NCBI GenBank assembly: GCA_934446355.1
Contig: CAKSEC010000018.1
Span: 1-44,036 of the forward strand
Length of the DNA: 44,036 nucleotides
Direction of reading: 5' to 3'
From: an uncultured Oscillospiraceae bacterium
GTDB lineage: Bacteria; Bacillota; Clostridia; Oscillospirales; Ruminococcaceae
A program made the translations under genes and the position numbers. Shown here one piece after another: positions 25,170-33,787 of this stretch. The notes beneath the pieces were generated by a model that saw only the letters and a list, made by a program, of their open reading frames with translations, was not told where the DNA came from and did not search any database. Within the stretch, counting starts at the first letter, position 1; each line of letters begins with the position of its first letter.

Positions 25170-26606
25170 TTACTTATTCTTCTGTTTCTCATAAAACGAG
25201 ATATACTTCTCGGCGATAGGCATTATCTTTTCATAGCCGGGATCGGTATTCTCGCTGACCGCCTTAAAGAACCCGTAAATATCCTTGTTCACGACTCTTG
25301 AAATGCGGTTTGCTATATATTCGTGAGTTGCATTGAGTTCAGGGTTTTCCAGAATCGCAAGGGCGAACTCGATGAATTTTTTCGGGTTGGTGAATTGCAG
25401 ATAGTTGCAGGCGGTGACTATGCTTGAATAGAAATTCGGTGAAATGATTATCTCGCCGTTCAGTTCAGTTTCGCCGGCAAGCAGTGCGTCCAGCTGCTGC
25501 TGAGTCAGCTTCTCAACGGCAAATACTGATTCCATCATCTCGCTGTCCGGCATATCGTCGCAGAGTTCCAGTATCTGGCGGGGAATTACCTTGTTGCTGT
25601 AGGATTTCTTGCGCACAAGGCTCAGCTTCTTTATCAGCGTGCGGTAGTGCTCCGGCTTATATTCCGAGCGTGTTTCGAGTATAAGCTTCAGCATATCCCT
25701 CGGAATGAACTCAAGCGGCACCTTTACCGAAGCGCTGCGGAAGCCCGTAATGCCCTCGTGTTCAGGCGGTTCAGCGGTCTTTACCGGCTCAGGCTTTACC
25801 TCTGCCGCCTGCGCTTCTGCTGATCCGTCCTCGGCAGACGTCTGAGATTCTGCTGCGGGAGCGGGCGCTGCTGCGGGAGCAGTGTACGGGTCGGTGTATG
25901 GCTCGCACAGCTTCTCGATAACTGCGCACTTGAAAGGCATTTTTGCGCCGGTGCAGGATACTGCACCGTGGTGTCCCTTAAGAAGCACTGAATGCAGACC
26001 GGACAGGTGCAGCACGATACCCTGACAGTTTCTTGTCTTTGCGGAAACGTCAGTAAGCTGCATTACCTTGGGGTCGAACGTATCAAGCGGCGCGCCGGGT
26101 ATCAGGAAGCACGGCAGAAAAGTCTTGTCCTTGCCGATTATTCGGCTGTGCTCAGCCGTTCCGTGAATCTCGTGCATGAGATTGTATGCGCCCCAGAAGA
26201 ACGTTCCTGAGCCGTCCGTGGTGTAATAATCCGACTTGTAAACGGTGTAAACTCCATCAGGGAGAAGCGCCAGCACATCATGAAGCCCCGCTTCCAGAGA
26301 ATCACCCTTGTTCAGCTTGTTGAAGCTTTCCGTCAGCGTGTCGTGTATCTCGTCGTCCATGCAGGCGTAGCCTGTGCTCAGCGATATCAGCTTATCAGAG
26401 CTTTTGCTGCCGTGGTTAGGGCAGAGTATCTCAGCGACAGGGCTGCTGCCTATGTAAAACAGCTTTGTCAGAGCCGAGGTATCGCCGCGCTTCGCTCCAT
26501 AGCCTGCGGAGCAGGTGCCTATAACTGCGCTGCCGCCCCTGACGGACATCAGCAGCACGTTTTTGCCGCCTATATCAATGTGTTCGCTTTTTATTTCAAC
26601 GCCCAC
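25170..26606 (-). CDS. uncharacterised protein with Ala/Pro-rich linker
   Basis: A 478-residue protein of no recognised family. The GTG start at 26606 follows GGGAGG at eight bases. Residues 1-235 form a globular part with beta-rich features, such as KNVLLMSVRGGSAVIGTCSAGYG near the start and a CFLIPGAPLD segment. Residues about 240-285 are a disordered linker rich in Ala, Pro and Glu. The C-terminal 190 residues are predicted helical and charged and end in EKQKNK. There is no signal peptide or membrane segment, so it is probably cytoplasmic. It lies 15 bp after the YcxB-like gene and is cotranscribed with it, so a shared role at the membrane is possible but unproven. Confidence 0.8.
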   Translation of the reverse strand: MGVEIKSEHIDIGGKNVLLMSVRGGSAVIGTCSAGYGAKRGDTSALTKLFYIGSSPVAEILCPNHGSKSSDKLISLSTGYACMDDEIHDTLTESFNKLNKGDSLEAGLHDVLALLPDGVYTVYKSDYYTTDGSGTFFWGAYNLMHEIHGTAEHSRIIGKDKTFLPCFLIPGAPLDTFDPKVMQLTDVSAKTRNCQGIVLHLSGLHSVLLKGHHGAVSCTGAKMPFKCAVIEKLCEPYTDPYTAPAAAPAPAAESQTSAEDGSAEAQAAEVKPEPVKTAEPPEHEGITGFRSASVKVPLEFIPRDMLKLILETRSEYKPEHYRTLIKKLSLVRKKSYSNKVIPRQILELCDDMPDSEMMESVFAVEKLTQQQLDALLAGETELNGEIIISPNFYSSIVTACNYLQFTNPKKFIEFALAILENPELNATHEYIANRISRVVNKDIYGFFKAVSENTDPGYEKIMPIAEKYISFYEKQKNK

Positions 26607-26621
26607 TGCCGTATCCTCCCT

Positions 26622-27485
26622 TTATCGCTGCTCAAGCCTGAGCGAAATTATGTCCGCAATGCCGCCTAGGCATTTCTTGTCGAACGCCTTTTTGGGTACG
26701 AACACCGAAGTCGTGCCGTCCTTATAGAATACGAACATCTTGTCGGACTCGATGAAATAGTCGAGCGAGGTCCACGGAATAAGTTCCTGACCATCGTATA
26801 TGCAGGCTTCGCAGGCAGCAAAGCCGTAGGGGCTGATAACGAACGAGATCTCTTCCTCAGAGGAGGGGTCGCAGCCCGCCGCGGAGGTGTACTTCCTGCG
26901 CGCAGCGGAATGGCAGATTATATATGTCACAAGAGTAAGAATACCGCCGCCGATTATCGAGATCGGAATGAAATACAGAATATTGGTGCGTGTAATGCCG
27001 ACCGTGAGGTGAAGCACAAGGAATATCACCAGCATGAGCATTATGGCAAGCAGCCACATGACTTTCATCAGCTTGAAATTCATCAGCATGACGAAAGTCG
27101 CAGCGGCGTCGTTTTCGTCTATTCCGCAGCAGCCCGTGTAGGCGTCCCTGCCGGGGTCGGTTTCTATGTACTCGCTTTTCAGCGGGAGAATACGCCGCTG
27201 GTGCTCGTATTCAAAGCCGGCGTCGGACTGGGCGCATTCGATTATCGCAATTGCCCGGAAGTAGTCCTCAGGGCAGGAAAATTCCTTTTTGGGAATAATG
27301 AAATCGTAATTTTTTGTCTTTATCGTAATATTTCGTCTGTCCTCGGTGACCTGCTGTACCTGCTCCCAGCTGTATACTGTGGGGATAGGGTCGTTGGCGT
27401 ACACCGCAAACACCTCGCCTATATTGTAGGTGACGCCGGTGCTGTCACAGAATACCTTTACCGGACGTAAATCACAGAATGCCAT
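26622..27485 (-). CDS. membrane protein with two YcxB-like domains
   Basis: A 287-residue protein with a symmetric layout. Residues about 20-75 (YSWEQVQQVTEDRRNITIKT...IIPKKEF) and about 215-280 (IPWTSLDYFIESDKMFVFYK...FVPKKAF) are similar in pattern and both resemble the YcxB C-terminal, PH-like domain. Two hydrophobic segments lie between them, about 143-163 and 170-190, so both domains should face the same side of the membrane, presumably the cytoplasm. The ATG at 27485 follows GGAGGGAAG. It is first in a two-gene minus-strand unit with the uncharacterised gene ending at 25170. The function of YcxB-like proteins is unknown. Confidence 0.8.
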   Translation of the reverse strand: MAFCDLRPVKVFCDSTGVTYNIGEVFAVYANDPIPTVYSWEQVQQVTEDRRNITIKTKNYDFIIPKKEFSCPEDYFRAIAIIECAQSDAGFEYEHQRRILPLKSEYIETDPGRDAYTGCCGIDENDAAATFVMLMNFKLMKVMWLLAIMLMLVIFLVLHLTVGITRTNILYFIPISIIGGGILTLVTYIICHSAARRKYTSAAGCDPSSEEEISFVISPYGFAACEACIYDGQELIPWTSLDYFIESDKMFVFYKDGTTSVFVPKKAFDKKCLGGIADIISLRLEQR

Positions 27486-27527
27486 GCTGCTTCCCTCCGC
27501 TGATATGGAATTAATAATCTATTATTG

Positions 27528-27533
27528 ATTATA
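27528..27533 (-). promoter_or_regulatory. -10 element for the YcxB-like gene unit
   Basis: TATAAT on the minus strand lies 43 bp before the start at 27485. The -35 region is AT-rich with no good TTGACA match. Confidence 0.5.
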
Positions 27534-27587
27534 CCATAATTCTTAAATAAAATAAAGGGGTTTAACGATATTTTTGGAGATTTTTTG

Positions 27588-27624
27588 CGAAAAACGGACA
27601 GAATGAGAAGAACACATTCTGCCC
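27588..27624 (-). terminator. terminator of the GH95 gene
   Basis: On the minus strand GGGCAGAATG pairs with CATTCTGTCC (10 bp, one G-T pair), followed by GTTTTT. It begins 9 bases after the GH95 stop. Confidence 0.85.
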
Positions 27625-27633
27625 GTGCCATTA

Positions 27634-29916
27634 TTACAGCGAAAATTCGACAGACCTGCCCTTTTCGGTGTCAAGTTCAAGTATCCTGCCGCCGTTGGCT
27701 GAGGGGTACTTGATACAGCATTTACCGCCAATCTTTGACATCACTCTCAGCTTGGTGACTGCGCCGTCCTTCCAGCAAACGTCGATAACGAAGCCATCTC
27801 TTGCGCAAAGACCCGTGAAGCTGCCGCTGCGCCATTCTGCGGGCAGCGCAGGGAGAAGCTTTATTACGCCCTCGTGGCTCTGGATAAGCATTTCGGCTAT
27901 TCCGGCGGAGGCGCCGAAGTTGCCGTCTATCTGGAACGGCGGGTGGAAATCCCACAGATTGCGGAACGTGCAGGTTTCAAGCAGCCCTCTCAGCAGCTTG
28001 TAGGTGCGGTCGCCGTCGCCTGTCCTTGCCCAGAGGTTGATCTTATACGCTCTTGCCCAGCCCGTGGATTCGTCGCCGCGGTCGTTCATTGTTGCGATAG
28101 CCGCTTTCATCAGCTCCGGACGCGAGGAGTTTATCTGCTTGCCGGGATACAGCCCCATAAGATGGGATATGTGACGGTGATTTTTCTGCACTCTGCTGCT
28201 GTCGAAACCGGGATCGTCCTCCTCGTACCATTCCTTGAGAAGTCCGGTCTTGCCTACATGGTAGGGCTTCAGCTTCGGCAGGATATCACGCACCCTGCCC
28301 GCAAGTTCAGGGTCGGTGTTGAGTATTGCGGAAGCTTTCAGGAAGTCGATGAAAAGCTGCTCGATAAGGCTCTGCTCATATGTATTGCCGATCGACACCG
28401 GACCGTGCTCCGGCGAGTAGGTCGGTGAGGACACCATTCTGTCCTGCTTTCCGTCCCAGATGAGCCACTGAACGTAAAACCGCACGCTTTCCCGCATGAT
28501 TGGATATATCCGGTCACGCAGCATATCCTTGTTGCCTGTGAACTCATAGTGCTCCCAGATGTTCTGCATGAGCCATGCGACAGCCGCAGTGGACCAGCCC
28601 CAGTAGAACTCCCAGCCGGGCGCAGTCCACCCGAACGGCGAGCACTGAGTGTGCGCCGTCCAGCCGTTTTCGGGGCGGTCAGGAGTGCTTTCGATACCGT
28701 AGTATTCCTTGGCGGTCACACGTCCCGGTTCACGCAGCGAGTCGAGAAAATCTATCAGCGGCGTTACCGTTTCGGCGAGATTCGTGTTGTATGCTCCCCA
28801 GTAATTCATCTGGAGATTGACATTTATGTGATAGTCGCAGCACCATGGCGGCGTATTGCTCTCGTTCCACACGCCCTGCAGATTTGCGGGCAGCGAGCCT
28901 GCTCTTGACGAGGATATCAGCAGATACCTGCCATAGCTGAAATAGAGGGATTCAAGCTTGTTCATCGCCGCACGGTCGCCCTCACGGTACGCTTCGAGCA
29001 GCTTGTCTGCGGGTAGTTCCTTTTCGCTGTCGTTTATTGTCAGACTTACCCTGCCGAAAAGCGACGAATAGTCCGCCAGATGTTCCTCATAGAGCGCGTC
29101 CCAGCCGAGCCGCTCGGCGGTATGCAGCAGCGGCATAGTGACGCAGGACGGGTCGGTTTCTGTGCGGTAGGTGGGGTATTTCAGGTCATAGTCGGTCGCA
29201 GCGCAGAAATATATGACAGCCTCGGAAGCGCCGCTGATGGAAACACCGTTATTTATCGGGTTTATCATGCCATCTGAGAATATCCTGAATCTGGCGTCAT
29301 AGCGCATTCCGTTGTCCTCTGCGGCGCCGGAGCACACCAGCGTGCCGTTTGTGGAGGAAATGTGCGCAGAATGCGTCTTGTCGAGCGTCAGCGTGAAGCT
29401 GAGTGCGCCCTTTTCCGAAGCGCTGAACCTGAACGCTATCAGACGTGCCGGGTAGCTTGCGAACGCCTCTCTCTCGCAGTGCACCCTGCCGCAGTCGAAA
29501 ACGCAGGTATACAGCGAATTGTCGAGGTCGAGCGACCGCCTGTAGCCTGTTACAGGCTCGTCGGGCAGGTCGAAATCAAGCGTCATGTCGCACAGCAGCA
29601 GGTAGCTTCCGAAATCGCCGTCGCCGGTGAGCATAGGCAGAAGTTCCTCGGCTTCCGCATTCCTGCCGGCGGCGAGAAGTTCCTGCACCTTTTTCACGTA
29701 TCTGTAGCGGTCGCGGTGGTTTCCGCCGTAATATTCGGGTCTTGCCTCGCACGGACCGCCCGCCCAGAACGTCTTTTCGTTGAGAACGATACGCTCTTTG
29801 TGTACTCCGCCGAACATACTCGCGCCCATATAGCCGTTGCCTATCGGCAGGCAGGTCTGCTCCCACTGGTCGAGTTCGCCGGGCGCGTCAAAATATAACA
29901 CATTATTTTTGCTCAT
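27634..29916 (-). CDS. glycoside hydrolase family 95 (alpha-L-fucosidase or alpha-L-galactosidase)
   Basis: A 760-residue intracellular glycosidase; no signal peptide is present. The N-terminal beta-sandwich begins LYFDAPGELDQWEQTCLPIG, a GH95 hallmark. The (alpha/alpha)6 barrel contains HINVNLQMNYW, whose paired asparagines match the catalytic N-x-N pair of bifidobacterial AfcA, and SPEHGP and LWARTGDGDR, which probably supply the acidic residues. GH95 enzymes invert 1,2-alpha-L-fucosides of mucin or milk glycans, or alpha-L-galactosides of plant glycans; the sequence does not decide between them. Being cytoplasmic, it would act on imported oligosaccharides. It has its own promoter and terminator. 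The TetR gene lies upstream in the same direction. Confidence 0.93.
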   Translation of the reverse strand: MSKNNVLYFDAPGELDQWEQTCLPIGNGYMGASMFGGVHKERIVLNEKTFWAGGPCEARPEYYGGNHRDRYRYVKKVQELLAAGRNAEAEELLPMLTGDGDFGSYLLLCDMTLDFDLPDEPVTGYRRSLDLDNSLYTCVFDCGRVHCEREAFASYPARLIAFRFSASEKGALSFTLTLDKTHSAHISSTNGTLVCSGAAEDNGMRYDARFRIFSDGMINPINNGVSISGASEAVIYFCAATDYDLKYPTYRTETDPSCVTMPLLHTAERLGWDALYEEHLADYSSLFGRVSLTINDSEKELPADKLLEAYREGDRAAMNKLESLYFSYGRYLLISSSRAGSLPANLQGVWNESNTPPWCCDYHINVNLQMNYWGAYNTNLAETVTPLIDFLDSLREPGRVTAKEYYGIESTPDRPENGWTAHTQCSPFGWTAPGWEFYWGWSTAAVAWLMQNIWEHYEFTGNKDMLRDRIYPIMRESVRFYVQWLIWDGKQDRMVSSPTYSPEHGPVSIGNTYEQSLIEQLFIDFLKASAILNTDPELAGRVRDILPKLKPYHVGKTGLLKEWYEEDDPGFDSSRVQKNHRHISHLMGLYPGKQINSSRPELMKAAIATMNDRGDESTGWARAYKINLWARTGDGDRTYKLLRGLLETCTFRNLWDFHPPFQIDGNFGASAGIAEMLIQSHEGVIKLLPALPAEWRSGSFTGLCARDGFVIDVCWKDGAVTKLRVMSKIGGKCCIKYPSANGGRILELDTEKGRSVEFSL

Positions 29917-30014
29917 CTTTACGAATTATTCCTTCCATAGGTAATGCCGGCAGCCTGCAGCTTCTGATATTCGCACTGTGCAGACTGATGGAAAAAACTC
30001 CTGATAACCTATAT

Positions 30015-30043
30015 ATTATACCACAAAATTGCGAGAAAGTCAA
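30015..30043 (-). promoter_or_regulatory. promoter of the GH95 gene
   Basis: On the minus strand TTGACT (30038-30043) and TATAAT (30015-30020) are 17 bp apart. The promoter overlaps the last bases of the TetR gene and leaves a leader of about 90 nt. Confidence 0.75.
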
Positions 30044-30591
30044 CTGTTGGCCGGTCTTTCAAGTTCAGAATAAAGGCAGTCGGTAAGGCGGGTTATGACC
30101 TCTATTTCGTCGTCTGCGGCGGAGTTGTCGGGCACGCCGGCTGCGATGGTGTGGAACGTCCCCTGAATGACAAAGGACAGCACGATGTCGTTGTGACGGC
30201 TGCTGAGTTCCGGGAATTCGCCATAAAGCCGTGATTTTATACGTTTTTCGACTTTATCCGAGAAACATGAATATCTCGAACCGGAAAAGACGGTGGTCAG
30301 CATATGCCGGTTTATCATGAATGCGTTCAGCAGTTCCGACGTGTATTTTTTCGGGTCGTCGAAGAACTTGTCAAGTTCGTGCAGCCCTGAAAGAATACTG
30401 TCGATCATCTCGTCCTCGATTTCCTCGGCAAGCGAGTAGATATCGGAATAGTGCAGGTAGAAAGTCGCTTTGTTGATTTCGGCGAGTTTTGCCAGTTCCG
30501 TCACGGTGATTTTTTCCACTGGCTTTTTGCGCCTTAATTCCAGAAAAGCATTTCTTACTGCGGATTTTGTTTTCTGAATCCTCAGATCCAT
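30040..30591 (-). CDS. TetR/AcrR-family transcriptional regulator
   Basis: A 183-residue dimeric repressor type. The N-terminal helix-turn-helix domain is canonical: RIQKTKSAVRNAFLELRRKK, VEKITVTELAKLAEINKATF, YLHYSDIYSL. The C-terminal helical ligand domain resembles the TetR_C_7/8 group (DKVEKRIKSRLYGEF, SFVIQGTFHTIAAG). The start is set at 30591, five bases after GGAGG; an ATG at 30603 contains that site and would add only four residues. It is divergent from glgB, and the shared region holds a perfect inverted repeat (30619-30642) that could be its operator. The ligand and targets are unknown. Confidence 0.9.
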   Translation of the reverse strand: MDLRIQKTKSAVRNAFLELRRKKPVEKITVTELAKLAEINKATFYLHYSDIYSLAEEIEDEMIDSILSGLHELDKFFDDPKKYTSELLNAFMINRHMLTTVFSGSRYSCFSDKVEKRIKSRLYGEFPELSSRHNDIVLSFVIQGTFHTIAAGVPDNSAADDEIEVITRLTDCLYSELERPANS

Positions 30592-30618
30592 AGAGTCCTC
30601 CATTTAGACAAAATTGCG

Positions 30619-30642
30619 TATCAGTCGCATTATCAACTGATA
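30619..30642. promoter_or_regulatory. candidate TetR operator
   Basis: TATCAGT (30619-30625) and ACTGATA (30636-30642) form a perfect inverted repeat with a 10-bp spacer, between the TetR start and the glgB promoter. Size and symmetry suit a TetR dimer. Binding is inferred. Confidence 0.45.
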
Positions 30643-30656
30643 TAGAACTTTGTCGC

Positions 30657-30685
30657 TTGAACTAGTCAGCCCGTTATTATATAAT
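30657..30685 (+). promoter_or_regulatory. glgB promoter
   Basis: TTGAAC (30657-30662) and TATAAT (30680-30685) with a 17-bp spacer. The leader to the TTG start at 30808 is about 115 nt. Confidence 0.7.
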
Positions 30686-30807
30686 TAGAATATAATACAG
30701 TCAGAACAGCGGGCTTTTCCAAGCGGAGCAAAATTCCTATACATCATAATTATACATCAAAAAGTTGGAATTGTCAACCTATTTCTGACAATTAGGGGGG
30801 CTATAAC

Positions 30808-32664
30808 TTGAATTTGCGAGATTTCGACACCGGAAACTGTTTTGACGCCTACACGTGGCTCGGTGCGCACTATGACGGCTTCGGCACAATGTTCAGGGTG
30901 TTTGCGCCCAATGCGGATGGCGTTTCTGTGATAGGCGACTTCAACGGCTGGAACGACTGGTACATGAGCAGGGTCGGCGGAAAGTTCTGGGAACTGTACA
31001 TCGAGGGTGCAAAGCCCGGTCAGATGTACAAATATCGGGTACAGCACGCCGGCAATTCAATCGAGCACTGTGACCCTGTGGGCTTCGGAATGGAACTTCG
31101 CCCGAACAGCGCTTCGATAATCAGAGATCTGAAATATGATTTCAGCGACCTTGACTGGATACAAAAGCGGCACACATGGCACGGCGACGCGCTGAATATC
31201 TACGAAGTGCATCTGGGAAGCTGGCGCACCGACCCTGACGATGAAAACGGCTGGTACAAGTACGAGGAGATCGCTCCCAAGCTGGTGAAATACTGCAAGG
31301 AGCACGGCTACAACTGCATCGAACTTATGCCGCTGAACGAATATCCCTGCGATGAAAGCTGGGGGTATCAGGCAACCGGATTCTTTGCCCCAACGTCACG
31401 CTACGGCACTGCAGAGGGTCTGAAAAAGCTGGTGGACTGCTGCCACAAAAACGGCGTAGCAGTGCTTATGGATTTCGTGCCGGTGCATTTTGCGGTGGAC
31501 GGCTATGCGCTGGCTGAGTTCGACGGAACGCCGACATATGAATCGCAGTTCAAGGATATTGCTTTCAGCGAGTGGGGCAGCCGAAATTTCGACTTCACCA
31601 AGGGCACTGTATGCAGCTTCCTGAAATCTGCGGCGAATTACTGGCTGTCTGAATACCACTTTGACGGTCTCAGAATGGACGCCATCAGCCGTGTGATATA
31701 TTATAACGGCGACCCTGCGAGGGGCGAGAACGTATGCGGCGTGCGCTTCCTGCGCTCCCTCAACAGGGGACTGAAGTGGATACAGCCGTCTGCGATACTA
31801 TGTGCGGAGGACTCCACGGACTACCCGATGGTCACGAAATCGGTGGACGAGGGCGGTCTTGGCTTCGACTATAAGTGGGATATGGGCTGGATGAACGACA
31901 CGCTGGACTATTTCCGCACCCCGCCAGACGAGCGTGTGAACCATTACCACAAGCTGACATTCTCCATGCTGTACTATTACAGCGAAAAGTATATCCTGCC
32001 GCTGTCGCACGATGAAAACGTGCACGGAAAGGCTACCATAATCCAGAAGATGTACGGCGGCTACGACGATAAATTCCCGCAGGCGAGGGCACTGTATATG
32101 TATATGTACGCTCACCCCGGCAAGAAGCTGAATTTCATGGGCAGCGAACTTGCGCAGTTCCGTGAATGGGACGAAAAGCGCGAGCAGGACTGGGATATCC
32201 TGAAATACCCCATGCACGACGGCTTCATGCACTTCATGAAGAAGCTGTGCAATATGTACCTGACGATACCCGCGATGTCCAGATGGGACGACACTAGCGA
32301 CGGCTTCCGCTGGCTTGACTGCGACAGCGCGCTGAAAAGGTGCTACACTATCCTCAGAAGCTGCGCGGGAGAAAAGTCCATAGCTGCGGTGTTCAACTTC
32401 TCTGACAGGCTGCAGGAGGACTATGTTCTGAATATCGGCAGGGGCATGAAACTCAGACTGCTGCTTGATTCCACTGAGGATAAGTACGGCGGGTGCGCCC
32501 CGCATTACCCGACAGCGCTCCCCGCAGACGAAAACGGCTGCGTAAGGCTCAGCGTTCCGAGGTACTCTGCGGCTTATTATGAGTTGACAGAAGCTGCAAA
32601 GGCTCCTGCGGACAGCCCTGCACGTCCAAGAGCGGCTGCGCCGAAAAAGAGCAGGCGCAAGTAA
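30808..32664 (+). CDS. glgB: 1,4-alpha-glucan branching enzyme
   Basis: Makes alpha-1,6 branches in glycogen. It has 618 residues. The start is TTG at 30808, after a run of G residues (TTAGGGGGGC), because the CBM48 domain (FRVFAPNADGVSVIGDFNGW) begins only 28 residues later and the first internal ATG would cut it. The GH13 barrel shows MDFVPVHF, DGLRMDAIS with the nucleophile aspartate, ILCAEDST with the acid-base glutamate, and LSHDENVHGK with the third carboxylate. The C-terminus ends in a low-complexity Ala/Pro/Lys/Arg tail (KKSRRK) that is unusual for the family. No other glycogen genes are adjacent. Confidence 0.95.
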   Translation: MNLRDFDTGNCFDAYTWLGAHYDGFGTMFRVFAPNADGVSVIGDFNGWNDWYMSRVGGKFWELYIEGAKPGQMYKYRVQHAGNSIEHCDPVGFGMELRPNSASIIRDLKYDFSDLDWIQKRHTWHGDALNIYEVHLGSWRTDPDDENGWYKYEEIAPKLVKYCKEHGYNCIELMPLNEYPCDESWGYQATGFFAPTSRYGTAEGLKKLVDCCHKNGVAVLMDFVPVHFAVDGYALAEFDGTPTYESQFKDIAFSEWGSRNFDFTKGTVCSFLKSAANYWLSEYHFDGLRMDAISRVIYYNGDPARGENVCGVRFLRSLNRGLKWIQPSAILCAEDSTDYPMVTKSVDEGGLGFDYKWDMGWMNDTLDYFRTPPDERVNHYHKLTFSMLYYYSEKYILPLSHDENVHGKATIIQKMYGGYDDKFPQARALYMYMYAHPGKKLNFMGSELAQFREWDEKREQDWDILKYPMHDGFMHFMKKLCNMYLTIPAMSRWDDTSDGFRWLDCDSALKRCYTILRSCAGEKSIAAVFNFSDRLQEDYVLNIGRGMKLRLLLDSTEDKYGGCAPHYPTALPADENGCVRLSVPRYSAAYYELTEAAKAPADSPARPRAAAPKKSRRK

Positions 32665-32680
32665 ATAAGCCAAAAAAACA

Positions 32681-32709
32681 GACCACTCCCAAGTTCGGGG
32701 GTGGTCTTT
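32681..32709. terminator. bidirectional terminator between glgB and the LytTR gene
   Basis: GACCACTCCC (32681-32690) pairs with GGGGGTGGTC (32697-32706), with AAAAAAAC before and TTT after. It lies between convergent genes. Confidence 0.85.
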
Positions 32710-32723
32710 GCGCTGTCCGGGCG

Positions 32724-33488
32724 TTACGCCATAAGTTCTGCACCAGTTATCCTGCTGATTATCTGCAGCTTTGCGGCGGTGAATTTCTTTGCGGGTATCG
32801 GCAGCCTGCTGCCGTCAGTCATGATAGCGCAGTGCGGCTTTAGCTGCGTTATGTAGTCCACGTTCAGCGCATAGCACCTGTGTATCTGAATGAAGCGCTT
32901 TCCTGCGGCGTTTACAAAGTCTGCAAGATTCATGTGGGCGGGTATCTCCTCGCCTATGCAGTGTATCACAATGCTTCGCCCGTCAGAAACAGCGAACAGT
33001 ATGCTGCTTGTGTAGACGAATCGTGCGATGTCGTTGCTGTCGGTGAATATTATTTTCTTGTGCATATCGACCACAGGCGCAGAACTGTCGGGCGAATCCA
33101 CCGTCTGCAGCATGAACGGTCTGATTATGCTGATGTGCTTTATGCGAAGTCCGCATTCGGTGAGTTCCCAGATGAAAATGCAGGTCTGCTGTAGCTGCGC
33201 CATATTCGATGTCATCGTGCATTTGTGAATGACCGTGCAGGCGTTCCCGCAGTTTTGCACCATATGTATTTCGACGTTTGAAACGCGGCATGGGCTGAGA
33301 TATGCGGAAATGTTCATCAGCGTATTGCGTGCCGTTTCCGCACCGCATATCAGGTGATTTACTCTCGGTGCGGATATGGATATGTCCTCGTCGGCGTATT
33401 CCAGCACCATTGTGAGGTCAAGTCTGCAGATATGTTCAATAATTATCTTTGTAAGGCTGACAGCCAGCCCTGAATCTTCGGTGGTCAT
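32724..33488 (-). CDS. LytTR-family DNA-binding regulator with N-terminal NTF2-like domain
   Basis: A 254-residue regulator. The C-terminal 95 residues are a LytTR domain: FVYTSSILFAVSDGRSIVIH, FIQIHRCYALNVDYITQLKP, then a final strand around MTDGSRLPIPAKKF, which contacts DNA. The N-terminal 130 residues resemble an NTF2/SnoaL-like sensor fold (LDLTMVLEYADEDISISAPR...ETARNTL) rather than a response-regulator receiver, and no phosphoacceptor aspartate is seen. It is not paired with a kinase. Its promoter stands back to back with that of the contractile injection system operon, so it is the best local candidate for controlling that operon; this is inference. Confidence 0.87.
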   Translation of the reverse strand: MTTEDSGLAVSLTKIIIEHICRLDLTMVLEYADEDISISAPRVNHLICGAETARNTLMNISAYLSPCRVSNVEIHMVQNCGNACTVIHKCTMTSNMAQLQQTCIFIWELTECGLRIKHISIIRPFMLQTVDSPDSSAPVVDMHKKIIFTDSNDIARFVYTSSILFAVSDGRSIVIHCIGEEIPAHMNLADFVNAAGKRFIQIHRCYALNVDYITQLKPHCAIMTDGSRLPIPAKKFTAAKLQIISRITGAELMA

Positions 33489-33539
33489 AGCCGGACATTC
33501 CTTTCGTGCGGCGAAGATATCGCCTGATCATTTCTTATA

Positions 33540-33569
33540 AGTGTACCATATTATGAAGCGGCTTGTCAA
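33540..33569 (-). promoter_or_regulatory. promoter of the LytTR gene
   Basis: On the minus strand TTGACA (33564-33569) and TACACT (33540-33545) are 18 bp apart. Confidence 0.6.
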
Positions 33570-33582
33570 TAGATTTTTTTCG

Positions 33583-33602
33583 ACTGGCGTCTATCTTCCA
33601 GT
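33583..33602. promoter_or_regulatory. inverted repeat between divergent LytTR and injection-system promoters
   Basis: ACTGG and CCAGT with a 10-bp spacer. The TTCCAG half (33596-33601) reappears inverted as CTGGAA (33649-33654) inside the spacer of the downstream promoter. It is a candidate regulator binding region. Confidence 0.35.
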
Positions 33603-33640
33603 TTTTCGTTACAAATTTAAGGTCTTTGGTGAAAAAGTAC

Positions 33641-33669
33641 TTGAAAAGCTGGAAAATGTGTGCTATAAT
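33641..33669 (+). promoter_or_regulatory. promoter of the contractile injection system operon
   Basis: TTGAAA (33641-33646) and TATAAT (33664-33669) with a 17-bp spacer, 118 bp before the first start codon. Confidence 0.78.
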
Positions 33670-33731
33670 ATATACAATGATTTGCAGAGGTGTTTATATT
33701 ACGGACTTTAGTCGGCTGGATATATCTGAAT

Positions 33732-33765
33732 AAAACCGGACTTCGGTTTTGTGCGGTGACGTCAC
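33732..33765 (+). promoter_or_regulatory. leader hairpin and palindrome before the first injection-system gene
   Basis: AAAACCG-gactt-CGGTTTT (33732-33750) is a 7-bp hairpin ending in T residues, like a weak attenuator. It is followed by the palindrome GTGACGTCAC (33756-33765) and a further GTCAC at 33771-33775, next to the ribosome binding site GGGGGTG. Control of the operon's first gene is possible. Confidence 0.35.
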
Positions 33766-33787
33766 GGCTTGTCACGGGGGTGTGCTG

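Noticed and set aside
30668..30715. AGCCCG...CGGGCT inverted repeat followed by TTTT upstream of glgB
   Set aside because: The 5' arm lies inside the glgB promoter, so the full hairpin would not be in the transcript. Stem is only six pairs with a 36-nt loop.
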